This document shows positions 18,324-30,100 of a stretch of DNA of 64,000 nucleotides, piece after piece. The stretch lies in assembly GCF_027942865.1 (NCBI RefSeq), contig NC_134517.1, forward strand, positions 17,986,009-18,050,008. Direction: 5' to 3'. The stretch comes from Odontesthes bonariensis (taxonomy: Eukaryota > Chordata > Actinopteri > Atheriniformes > Atherinopsidae). A model generated the notes under the pieces. It made no database searches, had not been told where the DNA came from, and was given only the letters and a program-made list of their open reading frames with translations. Numbering within the stretch: the stretch's first letter is position 1; every line of letters begins with the position of its first letter. The position numbers and the translations under genes are program-made.

Positions 18324-19675
18324 GGTGAGACTCTGGGCCACCGGACAGGCGAAGCAACGACAGGAGACTGCGGAGGAGGTACAAGAACCAGACAGCAAAG
18401 CATCACTGAACCACGATTCATGGAAACATCTTTTTTTTTTTAACCAAATTGGATTTAAGTGTATTTTAGGTTTGTCGGACGTCACAGCACCAAATTTGAC
18501 TAAATTTCAGCTCTTTTTCCAATGTAAAAGTTAGAAGGAAAAAGAAAAAAAAAAAAATCAACCAAGCTGCCAGGATTGAAAACGTGAAACTCGAGCAACT
18601 ACCCAACATTAAATAGTCGAACTTATTCCATTTTTAAAAGCCAATATAACAAAAAATTAGCCTGAAACCTTTGTGTCACTCACAGTATGTGGTTCATGCT
18701 ATATATATAAACGGCTGTATGTAACAATAACAACATGTATAGCCTACAACGTGAATAACCTACAGTTGCATAGTTATAACCAGATATGACGACATTAGGA
18801 ACTATATACAGTATTTTACATGAATATCCCCTTATGGATGCTACAAGAAAAGTTAGCTACATTAATAAACATTGAGCTATTACAAACCTGTAACGTTGCA
18901 TTACCAATGCTAAATTTGGGAAATTACAGTTTCGTGGTGCAGTTTTAAAGCCATACCTTAACAAGCTTCTTGTCATATCAAAACTTTACGCAAACAAAAT
19001 TGAATATGAACCATTTGTTTAGATACTCACGGATACTCAAGCTGATACAATACAATTATTCTAACGTGTTTCTTAACTCGTAACAATGGTACCATAATGA
19101 AAAAAAACTTAATTAACGTTTCGGAGAAATATGTAGGCTATGTTGCTTGAAAATATTATGTTTTTGTAGTATTTTTTTTTTTCACTTGAGTAAAAAAGAA
19201 AAGAATCCCATTCTAGATTTTCTTTGTTACGATATTCGGGATGTTTAAAAAAAAAAAAAAAAAAACGGGGGCTGGAGGCTGTATTAAAATACCTTAAATT
19301 CACCAGAGGCTAAGGTTTTAACCGTGATCACCATTCAAGCGTTTAAGCAGAGGAAACGTTCGTTTGTTGGCGTTACTTTACACCAGAAACGCAATTTTTG
19401 TCGTCCTACCTGTATGCGATACATGTTAACTTTGTGCGAGAGTGAAGATGATAGTGAAAGTTAACTCTAAAGCGCAATGTTTGTCGACACTTATCGCTTT
19501 CTGAAAGGCTGAACATTGACTACTTTTGTAGGAGAGGCCAGCCCTGTGACCTCTACCTCTAGCTCCGCCGCTCCGGTCGTTAGCAGCGACGCTAACGTTA
19601 GCTAAAAACCACCGTTAGTTAGCAAAGTTTGGCTAAAACTTCTCCCATTGTCCCCCCCGAAGCTCGGCTCTTTAC

Positions 19676-19900
19676 CTGTTTTGGCTCGGCGCTGTGGCTC
19701 CACATTTCCCTACTCAGCAGAGCCAAAACGTCCATCTCCCTTGTCTGTTTCCACGCAACACACAAAGAGAAGTGGGGCGAGACAGAAAGAAAACCCTTAA
19801 AAGCCAGTCGACATGGACAACTTCGGTATCATTTGTCCCTCCTCGACACAAAATCTCATACGGCCAGCTGCGGCTGCAATGGCGTCCTCCTCCTCCACCT
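19676..19900 (-). other. gpr161: Probable non-coding first exon and promoter region of gpr161
   Basis: On the minus strand a good donor (aaaacag followed by gtaaag, GT at 19675-19674) faces an acceptor (ctcctccgcag at 18368) that opens the exon holding the gpr161 start codon. The sequence upstream of this donor is GC-rich, with (ggaggt)-type runs near 19885-19910, as expected of a 5-prime UTR exon. The 5-prime end and transcription start are not visible. This is inference from splice-site quality only. Confidence 0.4.
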
Positions 19901-22507
19901 CCTCCACCTCCCATCTCAGCTTCAACTCCCTCTGTGTGCAGCCACCCCTCGATGTGTGTGGGTGGTCGCCAAAGAAAATTGCTTTGTTTTAATATTGCCA
20001 TTAAAGTCATTATATCATTAATGTTATTTCTCCGCACTCTATGTGTGGTGTTTATTCAATGCAACATGCAATCCAATCACCGTGAAGTCCTGTGTGTTGA
20101 CAACTTTTACAAACTAACTTTTATTCAGATCCAGAAGCAGAATATTGCATGGATGTGTGTTGGCGTGTTTAAAAAATCGTGTGTCTTGTTGACAGAGATT
20201 TCTGTTTATGAATTAAACGCTCCGCAGCTTTCCTTTATCCGCCTGGACCACACACGTAGATCATAGCTTCCCGCACTAATACGTCATCTTTTATCTACCA
20301 ATGACAGGCTGGGTGCTTTACTGACTGCATCCATTTGGTAGCGCACCCGCACAAATCCGGTACCGACCCACCATTTATATGCTTTACTGTATGTATTACC
20401 CACACTGAACGTGTTATTCCAGTACGACTGTTTAAGAACAATAGAAAATATAAGCTTCACCATCAGAAGTATTCAATCCACAAATGTACTACCTATCATT
20501 AACTATACATTTATCTATATTTAATTTGTAGTGGATTTGGATTATATAGTTTTCTGGATTGATGCATTTTCGTTTTGTTCGCAAAAATGAATAATTAAGC
20601 TCAGGGGGAAACCTTTACAATAGCTGGTTGGTCATTTTTAAAACGTTCCTAGGTAGTGGCAAGTCAATTTAAAATCTAAAAATCTAACCACCAAATATGC
20701 CTTCTACGGTGCTGTAGAAGGTACATTTCCTTCTGAGATCAATTATAAGTCGGTATAATAGTCACAGGAATGTGCAAAAGAAAGTGTCACGGTTAGAAGT
20801 TAATTTTCACCATGAGTCCACCATGAATTTCTCTGTATACCAAAGTATTCTTGAGTCAGTCTTTCCTTTAAACTTCATTTGTCAAATAAAGTGTTTTGAC
20901 CTGAGTTGAAATGTGAGGCTTTCTGTGTGACAGCTAAAGCTTTGGCAGAATTAGGTCATGGAGCGGAACAATAGTCTCAAACATAAAACTCCATAAACAA
21001 ATAATTATAGAAAAAAAATCCCATTTTAAGACCTGGCAACCACCAGAAAATATGTGTTTTGAATTATGTCCTGATTATATAAACTTTTGAACAGAAAACT
21101 GGTGAACTTTGCTTTTTCTATGACTGAACATCCCAGCACTGCGTAAAAAAAAAAAGAAGTAAGCTGAAATTGAAGTCGGTCACAAAAATTTGAATATGTG
21201 CAGGGAACAATTCAATGCCAAACTCAGACATACAAACTCGTGAAGGGGCAGACAATTTTGCTCTGCAGGTAGAAACTGGCATTTATTGTCGTTTATCCAT
21301 CATCTTTTTATTTTTTTTTAATCCTCACATCTAAACGTTATTGTGACAAAATGTAATAATAGCAAAAACATTTTATTTCTACAAAGTCTTTTGTGTTGTT
21401 AGCTTAATTCAGTATGACACAGATGGAGCCCTGTGGTTTATAGCAGGGCTCCAGTTTAGGTACTGCTCCACTCTACTTTTACCAATGAGATGTCACTGGT
21501 TTGAGAGCCTGATCTTTTACCGTTGCAAACAAATATCTGAAATTACACCTGGACGTGTTTTGAACGTCTCTATGAAGAGTACAACAAAGTCAGTTTTAGT
21601 TTCAGCACTGCTGCATACACCTGACTTCAGAAGTAAGCGCTGATGGTGAAATATGAATTTCTTAAAAAACAGTTGAGCTACAACAAGTACTTATATTTTA
21701 CATCTAGAGATTCCACACACACACACAATAATACAGTTTATTAGAATTTGCACTGTGAATTTGTTGGTCAAGTTTGATGTCTTTATTTTTGCAGCATGTG
21801 TAAACAATATTAGTCTCCTAATTTAGCTTTTTTTGCATCACAAACACTAAAGGAATGAAATAACAATCAGAGTCAACATAACAAGGCCTTGGACTATGAT
21901 GTAAGAGCCACACGTGGACACACTCAAAACAAATCCTCTGGATGTTAATCTTACAACACAATCAGCCAATTTATTGTGAATATTTTCCTGACCTTTACAC
22001 CAAAGTGTACTAAAAAAAACTAATTTGCCATTCTGTGGAAGTTTGCTTTTATTCACCTGTTTGGCACTGTCTTTTTTAAACTTTTTTGTTGTGCATACAC
22101 ACAGAACACATGAGGGGAAAACAAGATTACCAGGGAAGCCTGTGCCATGCAGTGGCTACCCAACTGTGGTCATGGATTACACATGGTCCAGACGTTTTAA
22201 ACGACAAAGACAAGGGAACAGAACAGCTAAGAAAAATCAGAAAGCAAATATTAATATAAAATCCTTTGTTAAACTTTGGGAGATGGACTGAGGTTGCTTC
22301 AGTAGCGTAGTGTGAATAAGGCATAGAACAATGAAGCTGTTTGTTTCTGCTATGCAGACAAGTACAAAAGCCCAACAGCTGACATTGTTGCATCTGGTCC
22401 ACTGCTGCTGCACCACCACGAGGAGACCTGAGAAACTGTGATGCTCAACTTGGGCTGACTGCTTACTTTCCCACATGCCAAGAATCCTAAACAACAGTAA
22501 GCACTTT

Positions 22508-22551
<44 letters not shown>

Positions 22552-22777
22552 CTCACGCAGACATTTTCTTTGCAGGCATCCCTATGCTCTCTTTCACAGT
22601 GAAAACAGGATGTAAACGGATTAATAATGGCATGAAAACAGTCTCAGATTCAACCAGTGAAACTCAGAAAGGGTGTTAATCACTGTAAACACAAGAACTT
22701 TGGCGTCACCGTGCTGTGCTGACGTGCGTCACGTGACAGCAAGGTAGAAAATGAGTTCCTAGAGCAGAGTCCTGAGG
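19901..22777. other. Intergenic region between gpr161 and otc
   Basis: I see no recognisable exon. It is AT-rich with a (CA)n microsatellite at 22510-22550. Minus-strand AATAAA words near 22040 and 21969 are candidate otc polyadenylation signals, 730-810 bases past the stop, but this is unproven. The region contains the junction between the human-1q24-like and human-Xp11.4-like gene blocks. Confidence 0.5.
22510..22550. repeat. (CA)n microsatellite
   Basis: About 20 uninterrupted CA units, about 230 bases downstream of the otc stop codon. Confidence 0.97.
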
Positions 22778-25700
22778 TTAAAACTTCTGCATGGGGCTCT
22801 GTGGAGCGTAGTCGGTCAGAAGAGAAACCATCAGACCCTGAAAGAGAGGCCAGTGGGAGAATAACCCAACAGGTTTCAACTCAGTTTTGCACAACACTGA
22901 ACGTGAAATCGCCGTGTTTTGACAGATTACTCACCATGATGGTCCATTTCCTATTCTCAGCTTCGGGGAAGACGAGGGAGCGGGGCGAGTAGAACACCTG
23001 ATCATCCACCTCCTCCATCTTGCGGGGGAGGCAGTGCAGGAAGGTCCAGTCTGGCTTGGCTACACTTCCTGTCTGTAATGGACCAGCACCAAAACATGGA
23101 GATAAAACCCTAAACAAGTCACCATAAACGTTTCCTTTTTATTAGCCTGGGTTATTGTCAGACCAAAAGAACTTGGACAGAGCAACATAACATCTGTACG
23201 GCTTCTCATCTAAAGTCACCCTGTTTCTTTCTGGGAATAAATATTCGCCTTTCATAAAACTGTATTCCAGGTTCACTTTCAAAGGGCTAAAGGATCGTAA
23301 TAACTGCTTTGTTTTGGAGACAATCATGTTTTCTACAGTCCTGATCTGCCAACTCTCTGCCTTCTGTGTCCAGAAGTGAGACTAATAATCAGCAGCTACA
23401 CCCGTACTGATGACAATCGTGATATCAGAACAATGAAATTCAATGAACACTGTATTGACATTAGGAAAATATTGTAATTTGATCTTATCTGATTACAGTT
23501 TTGCACAATTTTTCCGTATTTTACCTCCTATTTTAAGAGCAATTCAGTTGGCCCAGATTTTAGTTGATATCACAAAAAATATTGTTATCATGGATGCGCA
23601 AAAACGGGATCAACACTGTGGGCCTTTGTCTGTAAACCACACGCCTCTTTACCTGCATTGTAATCTGGTATCCTTGAAAGTCTTTGAGCCTCTTTTTCTT
23701 CTCCTCCTCCTGCCCCATGCTGACCCAGGTGTCAGTGACCAGCACATTGCTGCCATGGGCGGCCTCCATCGGATCGGACGTCAGAACAAGTTGGGTTCCG
23801 TGCTGAGACACAACAAAGCTTTACTCTTTAAACCCAGACTGAATCTTTCAATCAGAAAAGGACTGTGACACCACAGAGGGTCGCACCTGTTTGGAAAGCC
23901 TCTGTGCCTCTTCAGTAACACTCTTTTCTGGCCCATAGCCCTGTGAATGATGGTACAGGTTCTGTTGAAGCGTGGCACGAGGAGACTATAACAAAGACAA
24001 CTAGCTCAGTAAAAGATGTATTCGTGGATTTAAGACGGAAACCTTGGGTGTAGCAATCTTAAGGTGAACTCCCAGTTTGGCTGCAGTCATCATGAAGGAG
24101 TGGAGGACATTGTTCCCATCTCCGATCCAGCTAACCGTTAGTCCACTAAGAGAACCATAATGCTCCTAGAGGAAAGTGCCGGTGATTTAGCAAGTCACGA
24201 TCACGTACTGGATTAAAACAGCTACAGTATATTGAGTAACAGTGTACCTGCAAGGTGAGGAAGTCTGCCAGAATCTGAATGGGGTGATAGAAGTCAGAGA
24301 GACCATTAATGATGGGAATAGAAGCCTCCTTGTCCAGCTCCTCCAGTGTAGAGTGGTGGTACACTCGAGCCAAAACAATATCACAGAGTCCTGAGAGAAC
24401 CCTGTGGAGAAAATTAAACAACATAACAGACAGTTTAACAAAGAACTAATTTCAAATTGCATCCTTAGGCAATTTATTACTTTCATTTGTTCTCATTTCT
24501 TTGTTTGCACCTACAAAAAAATGACATAGTTTGAGAGACATAAAATCGTATTTTTTTCCCCACTTCCCAAAGAGCTATTAGCTAGAAACTTGGCCTATCA
24601 CAGCATGGTGTGCAGTGTGCCCATAAAAAAGTGGAGGACAAGAGAAGAAGTGACGGCCCTAAAATCTATCTACAGCAGATGAACGGTGTCTGAAAGTGAT
24701 GTCCTCAAAACAGTCCAGCAAAGACCTGACACAGGACCTGAGAGATGCATCTGGCCCTACAGTCGTAGCATCCACATTTTACCAAAACCGTTCTTAAAGG
24801 AAGGGAAACGGAGAGAAAAGGCTGAGGTATGCCAAATGACACAAGAAGTGGACTGAAAATCAGTGGCAACAGGTTTTATGGAGGGATGAATCCTCCCCAG
24901 AGCCCACACCTCAACATTACTGAAGCAGTGTGGGATCATCTTGACAGAACATAGAGGCAGCCAACATCCAAAGAAGATCTTTGGAATGTCCTTCAAGAAA
25001 CCCAAAGAACTATTCCTGAGGAGTACATAAAGAAATCCGGTACTCGTAAGACCCACCTTGCTGTGTCAGTGGAACTCTCGTTCACTCCCAGGTGGATATC
25101 CTGTGAGGTAAGGAAACAAGGGTGACCGCCCAACAGAGCAAAACCTGGAGTTATGACAGAAAGGCAACTTTAGTTTCCATAAAAGCCAACTTGAGCTTGC
25201 TAAAAAATATTCATTGAAAAACAAACAGAAACATGTACTCGTCGAGGGGGCGTGTGAAGGGGGAAAAGGGAGAGGAAGTTACTATTCAGTGCTTTTTGAA
25301 AGGTTTGCACTGAAAGTCGCCTATCAGCAGATCTTTTGTTCCTATGAACAATGGCAGGCACGGACACTATCAGGCCAGCAACCAGCATGAGGATATTTTT
25401 GTAAAAGAAGCATCCATGCAGCTCATCTGTCTTACTGAAATGCTGACATATAAAACGGACACCTGTTTCTGTGGACATTCTTGTTCTGGTGCTCCTCTTC
25501 TCAAATATCATTGCAATCGACTTTCCTTGGAGAAGAGGCAGATACTGAAATAGAAATGGCTGTTAGCTTCTTTAAACGATCCAACCAAAGGACAAAAATA
25601 AAACTCAACAAATGAACACTGACGTTAGGATTCATTACCTTAAGTCAATACCTGTTTTTCATGCTTGATCCGATGCTTGAGGTCACCTGACACCCACAGC

Positions 25701-25982
25701 AGCCTCTTGATTTCATCCGAGCTGAAATCTTTAAGTGTGAGACAGCTGCGACCTTTTAAATTCACCGAATCAAAGGAAGCCGTTCCGGTGCTGCAAAAGT
25801 AACAAAGTGAAGGCACATGCTTTATCTTTAACCCACCAATTATTACAAAACTAGCAGGATTTTGTCATTTCTAAATTAAGTTTTTGTGGATTTTCTTACC
25901 CAAATCCTCGTGCCAGGCGGTGATGAGAAGGTTTTAAACATTTTAAAACAAGACTTTTAACTGACAGCAGCCTTGAAGACAT
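22778..25982 (-). CDS. otc: Ornithine carbamoyltransferase, mitochondrial, complete
   Basis: Transfers carbamoyl from carbamoyl phosphate to ornithine, giving citrulline, in the mitochondrial matrix (urea cycle). Ten minus-strand exons: 25982-25900, 25790-25652, 25544-25463, 25144-25057, 24401-24248, 24165-24043, 23940-23887, 23802-23653, 23072-22935, 22837-22778. They total 1071 bases and 356 residues, against 354 in human. The N-terminus ([17 protein letters not shown]..) is a basic transit peptide without acidic residues. Carbamoyl-phosphate site STRTR is at 92-96, HPIQ at 170-173, the ornithine loop SMGQE at 269-273 and HCLP at 304-307. All catalytic signatures are intact, so I infer an active enzyme. 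All introns are GT-AG. A Tc1-like remnant in the fourth intron ends roughly 30 bases from the exon 4 donor. The gene is divergent from rpgr, as in mammals. Confidence 0.97.
24545..25028 (+). mobile_element. Tc1/mariner-like remnant, internally deleted, antisense in otc intron
   Basis: Plus-strand sequence matches pieces of a fish Tc1-like transposase gene: gtggaggacaagagaagaag, ctacagcagatgaacgg, ccagcaaagacctgacacag. It then jumps near 24885-24898 to the 3-prime part (ccccagagcccacacctcaa, gggatcatcttgac, ggcagccaacatccaaag). Stops and frameshifts make it inactive. A second copy sharing the same internal junction is at 57655-58209. The right limit is approximate but is within about 30 bases of the otc exon 4 donor (GT at 25056-25055). 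Confidence 0.8.
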
Positions 25983-27143
25983 TGCAACTCCAAAGAAATC
26001 CTAAGAGAGTGCAGTATTGTGTGACTATTTGGCCTGAGAGAAGCAGCTGTCATTTATTGACTGGCCCAAACACATGCTGGGAGAGCTGCCGGCAGCGAGC
26101 CGTAATGACGTCACAGCAGGACGACACATGAGGCGTGACTTCTAGCTTTTTGCTGGCTAATATTCACTGCTTTTTGCTGGTTTAATTCATCTTATGCGTT
26201 ATGTACGATGCAGCACGCGGTCATTTCGTCTTGGTGAAACGTAACAAACCATTTATAAACACGGAACAAAAACGTTTTTCAGGGGCGATTGTGGTTACTA
26301 GGCAACAAATTGTAGGCGCTCTGAACTCGAATGTTCCTCGGGGAAGCCGTCAAGAAATACTCCACGTTAAAGCCACTGGGGGTAAAGAGAAAATGTAACA
26401 TTTTCCATTTCATCCTTCAGGGAAATCGTTAAATTCTGTTTCCATAACCCCTGTGAGTATCTAAGGGCTGCGACTAATTTTAAAGGGACATAGAAAGTTT
26501 TTGCCCGTAGATTGATATTTCCGCCCTGATATGCAGAAGGTGGCTTCCGATTTGTCAGCTGAGCTCCAATTAAGGGAGGCAATTTAAAAATTAGTTTTTC
26601 CCAGGCTCATTTCATAGTCCATGTTCAGATGAAAACTACAATAATTAGTCATGGGATATCTCTTAGATAGTAAAGACTCCTTAGTTTGCTGTTTGTCACT
26701 GTGATTTTGTTTCTTTGAAATGTATGGCAGGACATTTTCTAAAGCAAAGTACAGAGTACCTTACACCAAATCCAGATGAAAAACCACTGCTCTTTGTCTG
26801 AATAAATGTGCAGTAAGTCCAAAACGCTCTTTGGGATTTGTGAAACAGTCATTGCATTCACTATGGCTAATAGTTGAAAAATAGAATAATCTTAAAATAT
26901 ATTTTGTTTTAATTTAGGTTTGTTTCGTCAGTCTTTAACAATTAAGCTGTAATTAGACTGTCTCATCAGATATTTTCTAAGCTGATATGTCTACATTTGT
27001 CCCCTGTTGTTACCCACATTGGTCGCATGAGAACAGCCGGCTAGCTTTAGCTTATTCCTGGCTGTCTGATCTCTCCCTGATCTACCTGTTAGTCAGCAGG
27101 GAGCTGCTCGGTGAGGAGGGTGTGACTGGGGACAACTGCGGAG
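25983..27143. promoter_or_regulatory. Divergent otc/rpgr promoter interval with a consensus CRE
   Basis: The two start codons, otc at 25982 (minus) and rpgr at 27144 (plus), are 1161 bases apart and point away from each other. A perfect palindromic cAMP-response element TGACGTCA lies at 26106-26113, about 124 bases upstream of the otc ATG. No TATA box is obvious on either side. The 5-prime UTR limits are not visible. That the CRE is used is inference; its sequence is seen. Confidence 0.55.
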
Positions 27144-30100
27144 ATGACGGGGCAGGCCGACGTTGACATCCCGGGTGAGAGCACTTCCGATCCCACAGTG
27201 CAGACCCTTAGGGTTACAACACTCTCTTTTACTCCCCTGACCCCTCTTATACTAAGGGTTTCCTCACATGTGCTAGGCAAACTTGTTGCTATTTCTGTCA
27301 GGTTGCTGCTACTTAAACCGCCTGAGAGCTGACAGCAGGTTGGGGATGGGATTTAGCCGGTGTTAAGTTAGACAACTGCTTTAACTCGGTGACCTGGTTG
27401 GTGTGGTATTCCTGGCGTGGCTGCATGGACATGACTCTCACGCTTGTCATCAGAGACAGGAGCCATCTTCACATTTGGAAAGAGCAGTTTCGCTGACAAT
27501 GTGCCCACCAAATTCTGGTTGAAGAAGGACCATCCAGTGCATGTATCTTGTGGCAGAGAGCACTCAGCTGTAGTGACAGGTACACCCACATCCTGTGTGT
27601 GCTCAAACACTCGATTCACAGTTAGTTCAGTGATTAAATGGGATTTATTTTTTTTATTTTTTTTTTTAAATCAAGCCTAAATCTTTGTAATCTCTGTAAA
27701 TCGTTTTGTAGAAAATGGGAGGTTGCTCATGTTTGGTGGAAATACGTACGGCCAACTGGGGCTTCGATTAAAGCCACCTGCCAATAAACCTGCCTGTGTG
27801 AAAGGTATGTTATCATCCACGAGGACCTCTCCTTATCAGTCATGTCTACTGTCATTAAAATGACTAGTTCTACAGTTCTTTGATCAAGGAAACACCAAAA
27901 AAACTTACTGATGTCTATAACATCTTAAATAGCTGTGATTGATGTCAGTTTGGCAATCAGTTTAACTGCAAATTGATTCAACTCTTCTTTCTACGTTGAC
28001 CAAAAAAAGCATCAATAAAGATTTTTTCCTTCGCAGCCTTGAAGTCTGAAAAGGTGAAGCTCGTGGCTTGTGGGAGAGATCACACACTTGTCTGCACATG
28101 TAAGGCGCCAAACAAATGATGTCAGCAATTTATTTCCCAGATGCTTCCATGAATACCAACATTAGTCCCTCGTATTTGTTGATACAAGACTGTTTTGTCC
28201 ATATTCAGTTAAGGGCAGTGTGTACGGTGCTGGTTGTAACCAGGAGGGGCAGCTCGGTCTGGGCCACTGCAAGAACTCTAGGTCCTTTCAGCTCCTGCAG
28301 CCCTTCTGTGCGCGCACGCCCATCCAGATGCTCTCCGCGGGACACAGCACTTCAGCTGCCTTAACAGGTCTGAGCGGTGATGGTGTTCGTCTGCTCCCCA
28401 AACGGTACACATGCGTGCAATGTTTGATTTTCTCCACTCTGTGTTGGTAGAAGACGGAAGGCTGTTCATGTGGGGAGACAATTCTGTGGGTCAGATTGGT
28501 TTGGGGAACGAGTTGTTCGCGGCTGAGCCCAGAGAGGTGAAAGTTGGGGAGGCAGTGATGTGGGTCTCCTGTGGTCATCGCCACTCAGCGTTCGTCACAG
28601 GTATAACACTGTAGCCAAGAGACACTCTCCCAGATGGCATGTTAACTCAACCAGGCATTTGTATACCATTCATGTCATTTATGTTGCTGTGAATATTATG
28701 CCCCAGCACATGGGGACCTTTACACGTTTGGTGAGAGTGCGAATGGAAGACTTGGTCTCCAGGTGGTGCAGCTGGCCAATCACAGAGTCCCTCAGCGGGT
28801 GCAAGGCATTCTGGGTCATGTCGCTCAGGTGTGCTGTGGAAGGGAGCACACTGTGGCGCTTACAGGTATGCTAACAGCGGAGAACATTTACTCCATTCAT
28901 TTTCATTAGGCTGTAACTCTGTGGTGGAACAAGTGTCCGGAGCATTTCGTCAAAAAAAGTATTGGTCTCATGACATTAAGGTAACACAAGAGAATTAGGC
29001 ATGATTTTTCACTTAGTGGGAACCAGCGGAGGGATGTAACTCCACTGTCATGGAAACAAATCTCTGTGTGAGCCCTGAACATGTACGGCCGCACGCATGA
29101 ATTTATTGTCACATCGATGAGGCCGCGAAGACCAATCAAAAGCCCACAAAAATGCCAAATGATTGTTTTTTGCAAAACGGTGTTGTGTGGGGGGGCTGCA
29201 CGGTGGTGTGGTGGTGAGCACTGTCGCCTCACAGCAAGAGGGTTCCAGGTTCAACTCCAGCTGGGGCCTTTCTGTGTGGAGTTTGCATGTTCTCCCCGTG
29301 TATGCGTTGGTTCTCTCCGGGTACTCCGGCTTCCTCCCACCGTCCAAAAAACAAGCATGTTAGGTTAATTGGTGTCTCTAAAAATCCTCCTAAGGAGTGA
29401 GTGTGAGCATGTGTGTGGTTGTTTGTCTCTGTGTGGCCCTGTGATGCACTGGCGGCCTGTCCAGAGTATAGAAAATGGATGGATGGGTGTTGTGCGGGGC
29501 CTGAAACCAAAGCTGTGAACTGTGGCATCTCTCGAGCTGTTGATGACAAAAGTCAACGTACTTCAAAATGAGTTTCAGCATAGTTGTAAATGGACTGTAC
29601 TTGTATAGCGCTTTTCTTGTCTAGCTGACCACTCAAAGCGCTTCTAACTACACCCATTCACACACACTCATACACCACATCTACATCTATACATTGTAAT
29701 CATTCATACACTAATTATTCACCAATGGATGCATCGGTAGGCAACGTGGGGTTCAGTGTCTTGCCCAAGGACACTTCGACATGTAGCCTGGGGAGGCTGG
29801 AGTCGAACCACCGACCTTCCGTTTGGTGGGCAACTGCTCTTCCTACTGAGCCCTGTGAGGTCCACATACTTCTCTGGTGTTGCTTTAATGTACTCGAGGG
29901 CAGGGAAGCGTACAAAAGTCAAATGTTTAAAGCGCTGTTGTGAGTAATGCTGGTTTTAAATCAACCAAATCTTTAGGTTTTCCAGAAAAATCCAAAGTTT
30001 TTTTGGAATGTACAGCCGTGGCTGATGATGACAACTGTCCGCATCAGTCCGTCTGTTTTTTCTCCCGTGCCAGGAGAGGACGTGTACACGTTCGGCAGGG

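Noticed and set aside
19629..20266. Overlapping open frames of 107-190 residues upstream of gpr161
   Set aside because: No family resemblance; the frames lie on both strands across a GC-rich probable 5-prime UTR/promoter, and composition explains them.
29220..29260. tRNA-like A and B boxes at 29188-29260 and on the minus strand near 29800-29868
   Set aside because: They are heads of interspersed SINE-like repeats. No full cloverleaf with an acceptor stem can be drawn, so they are not tRNA genes.
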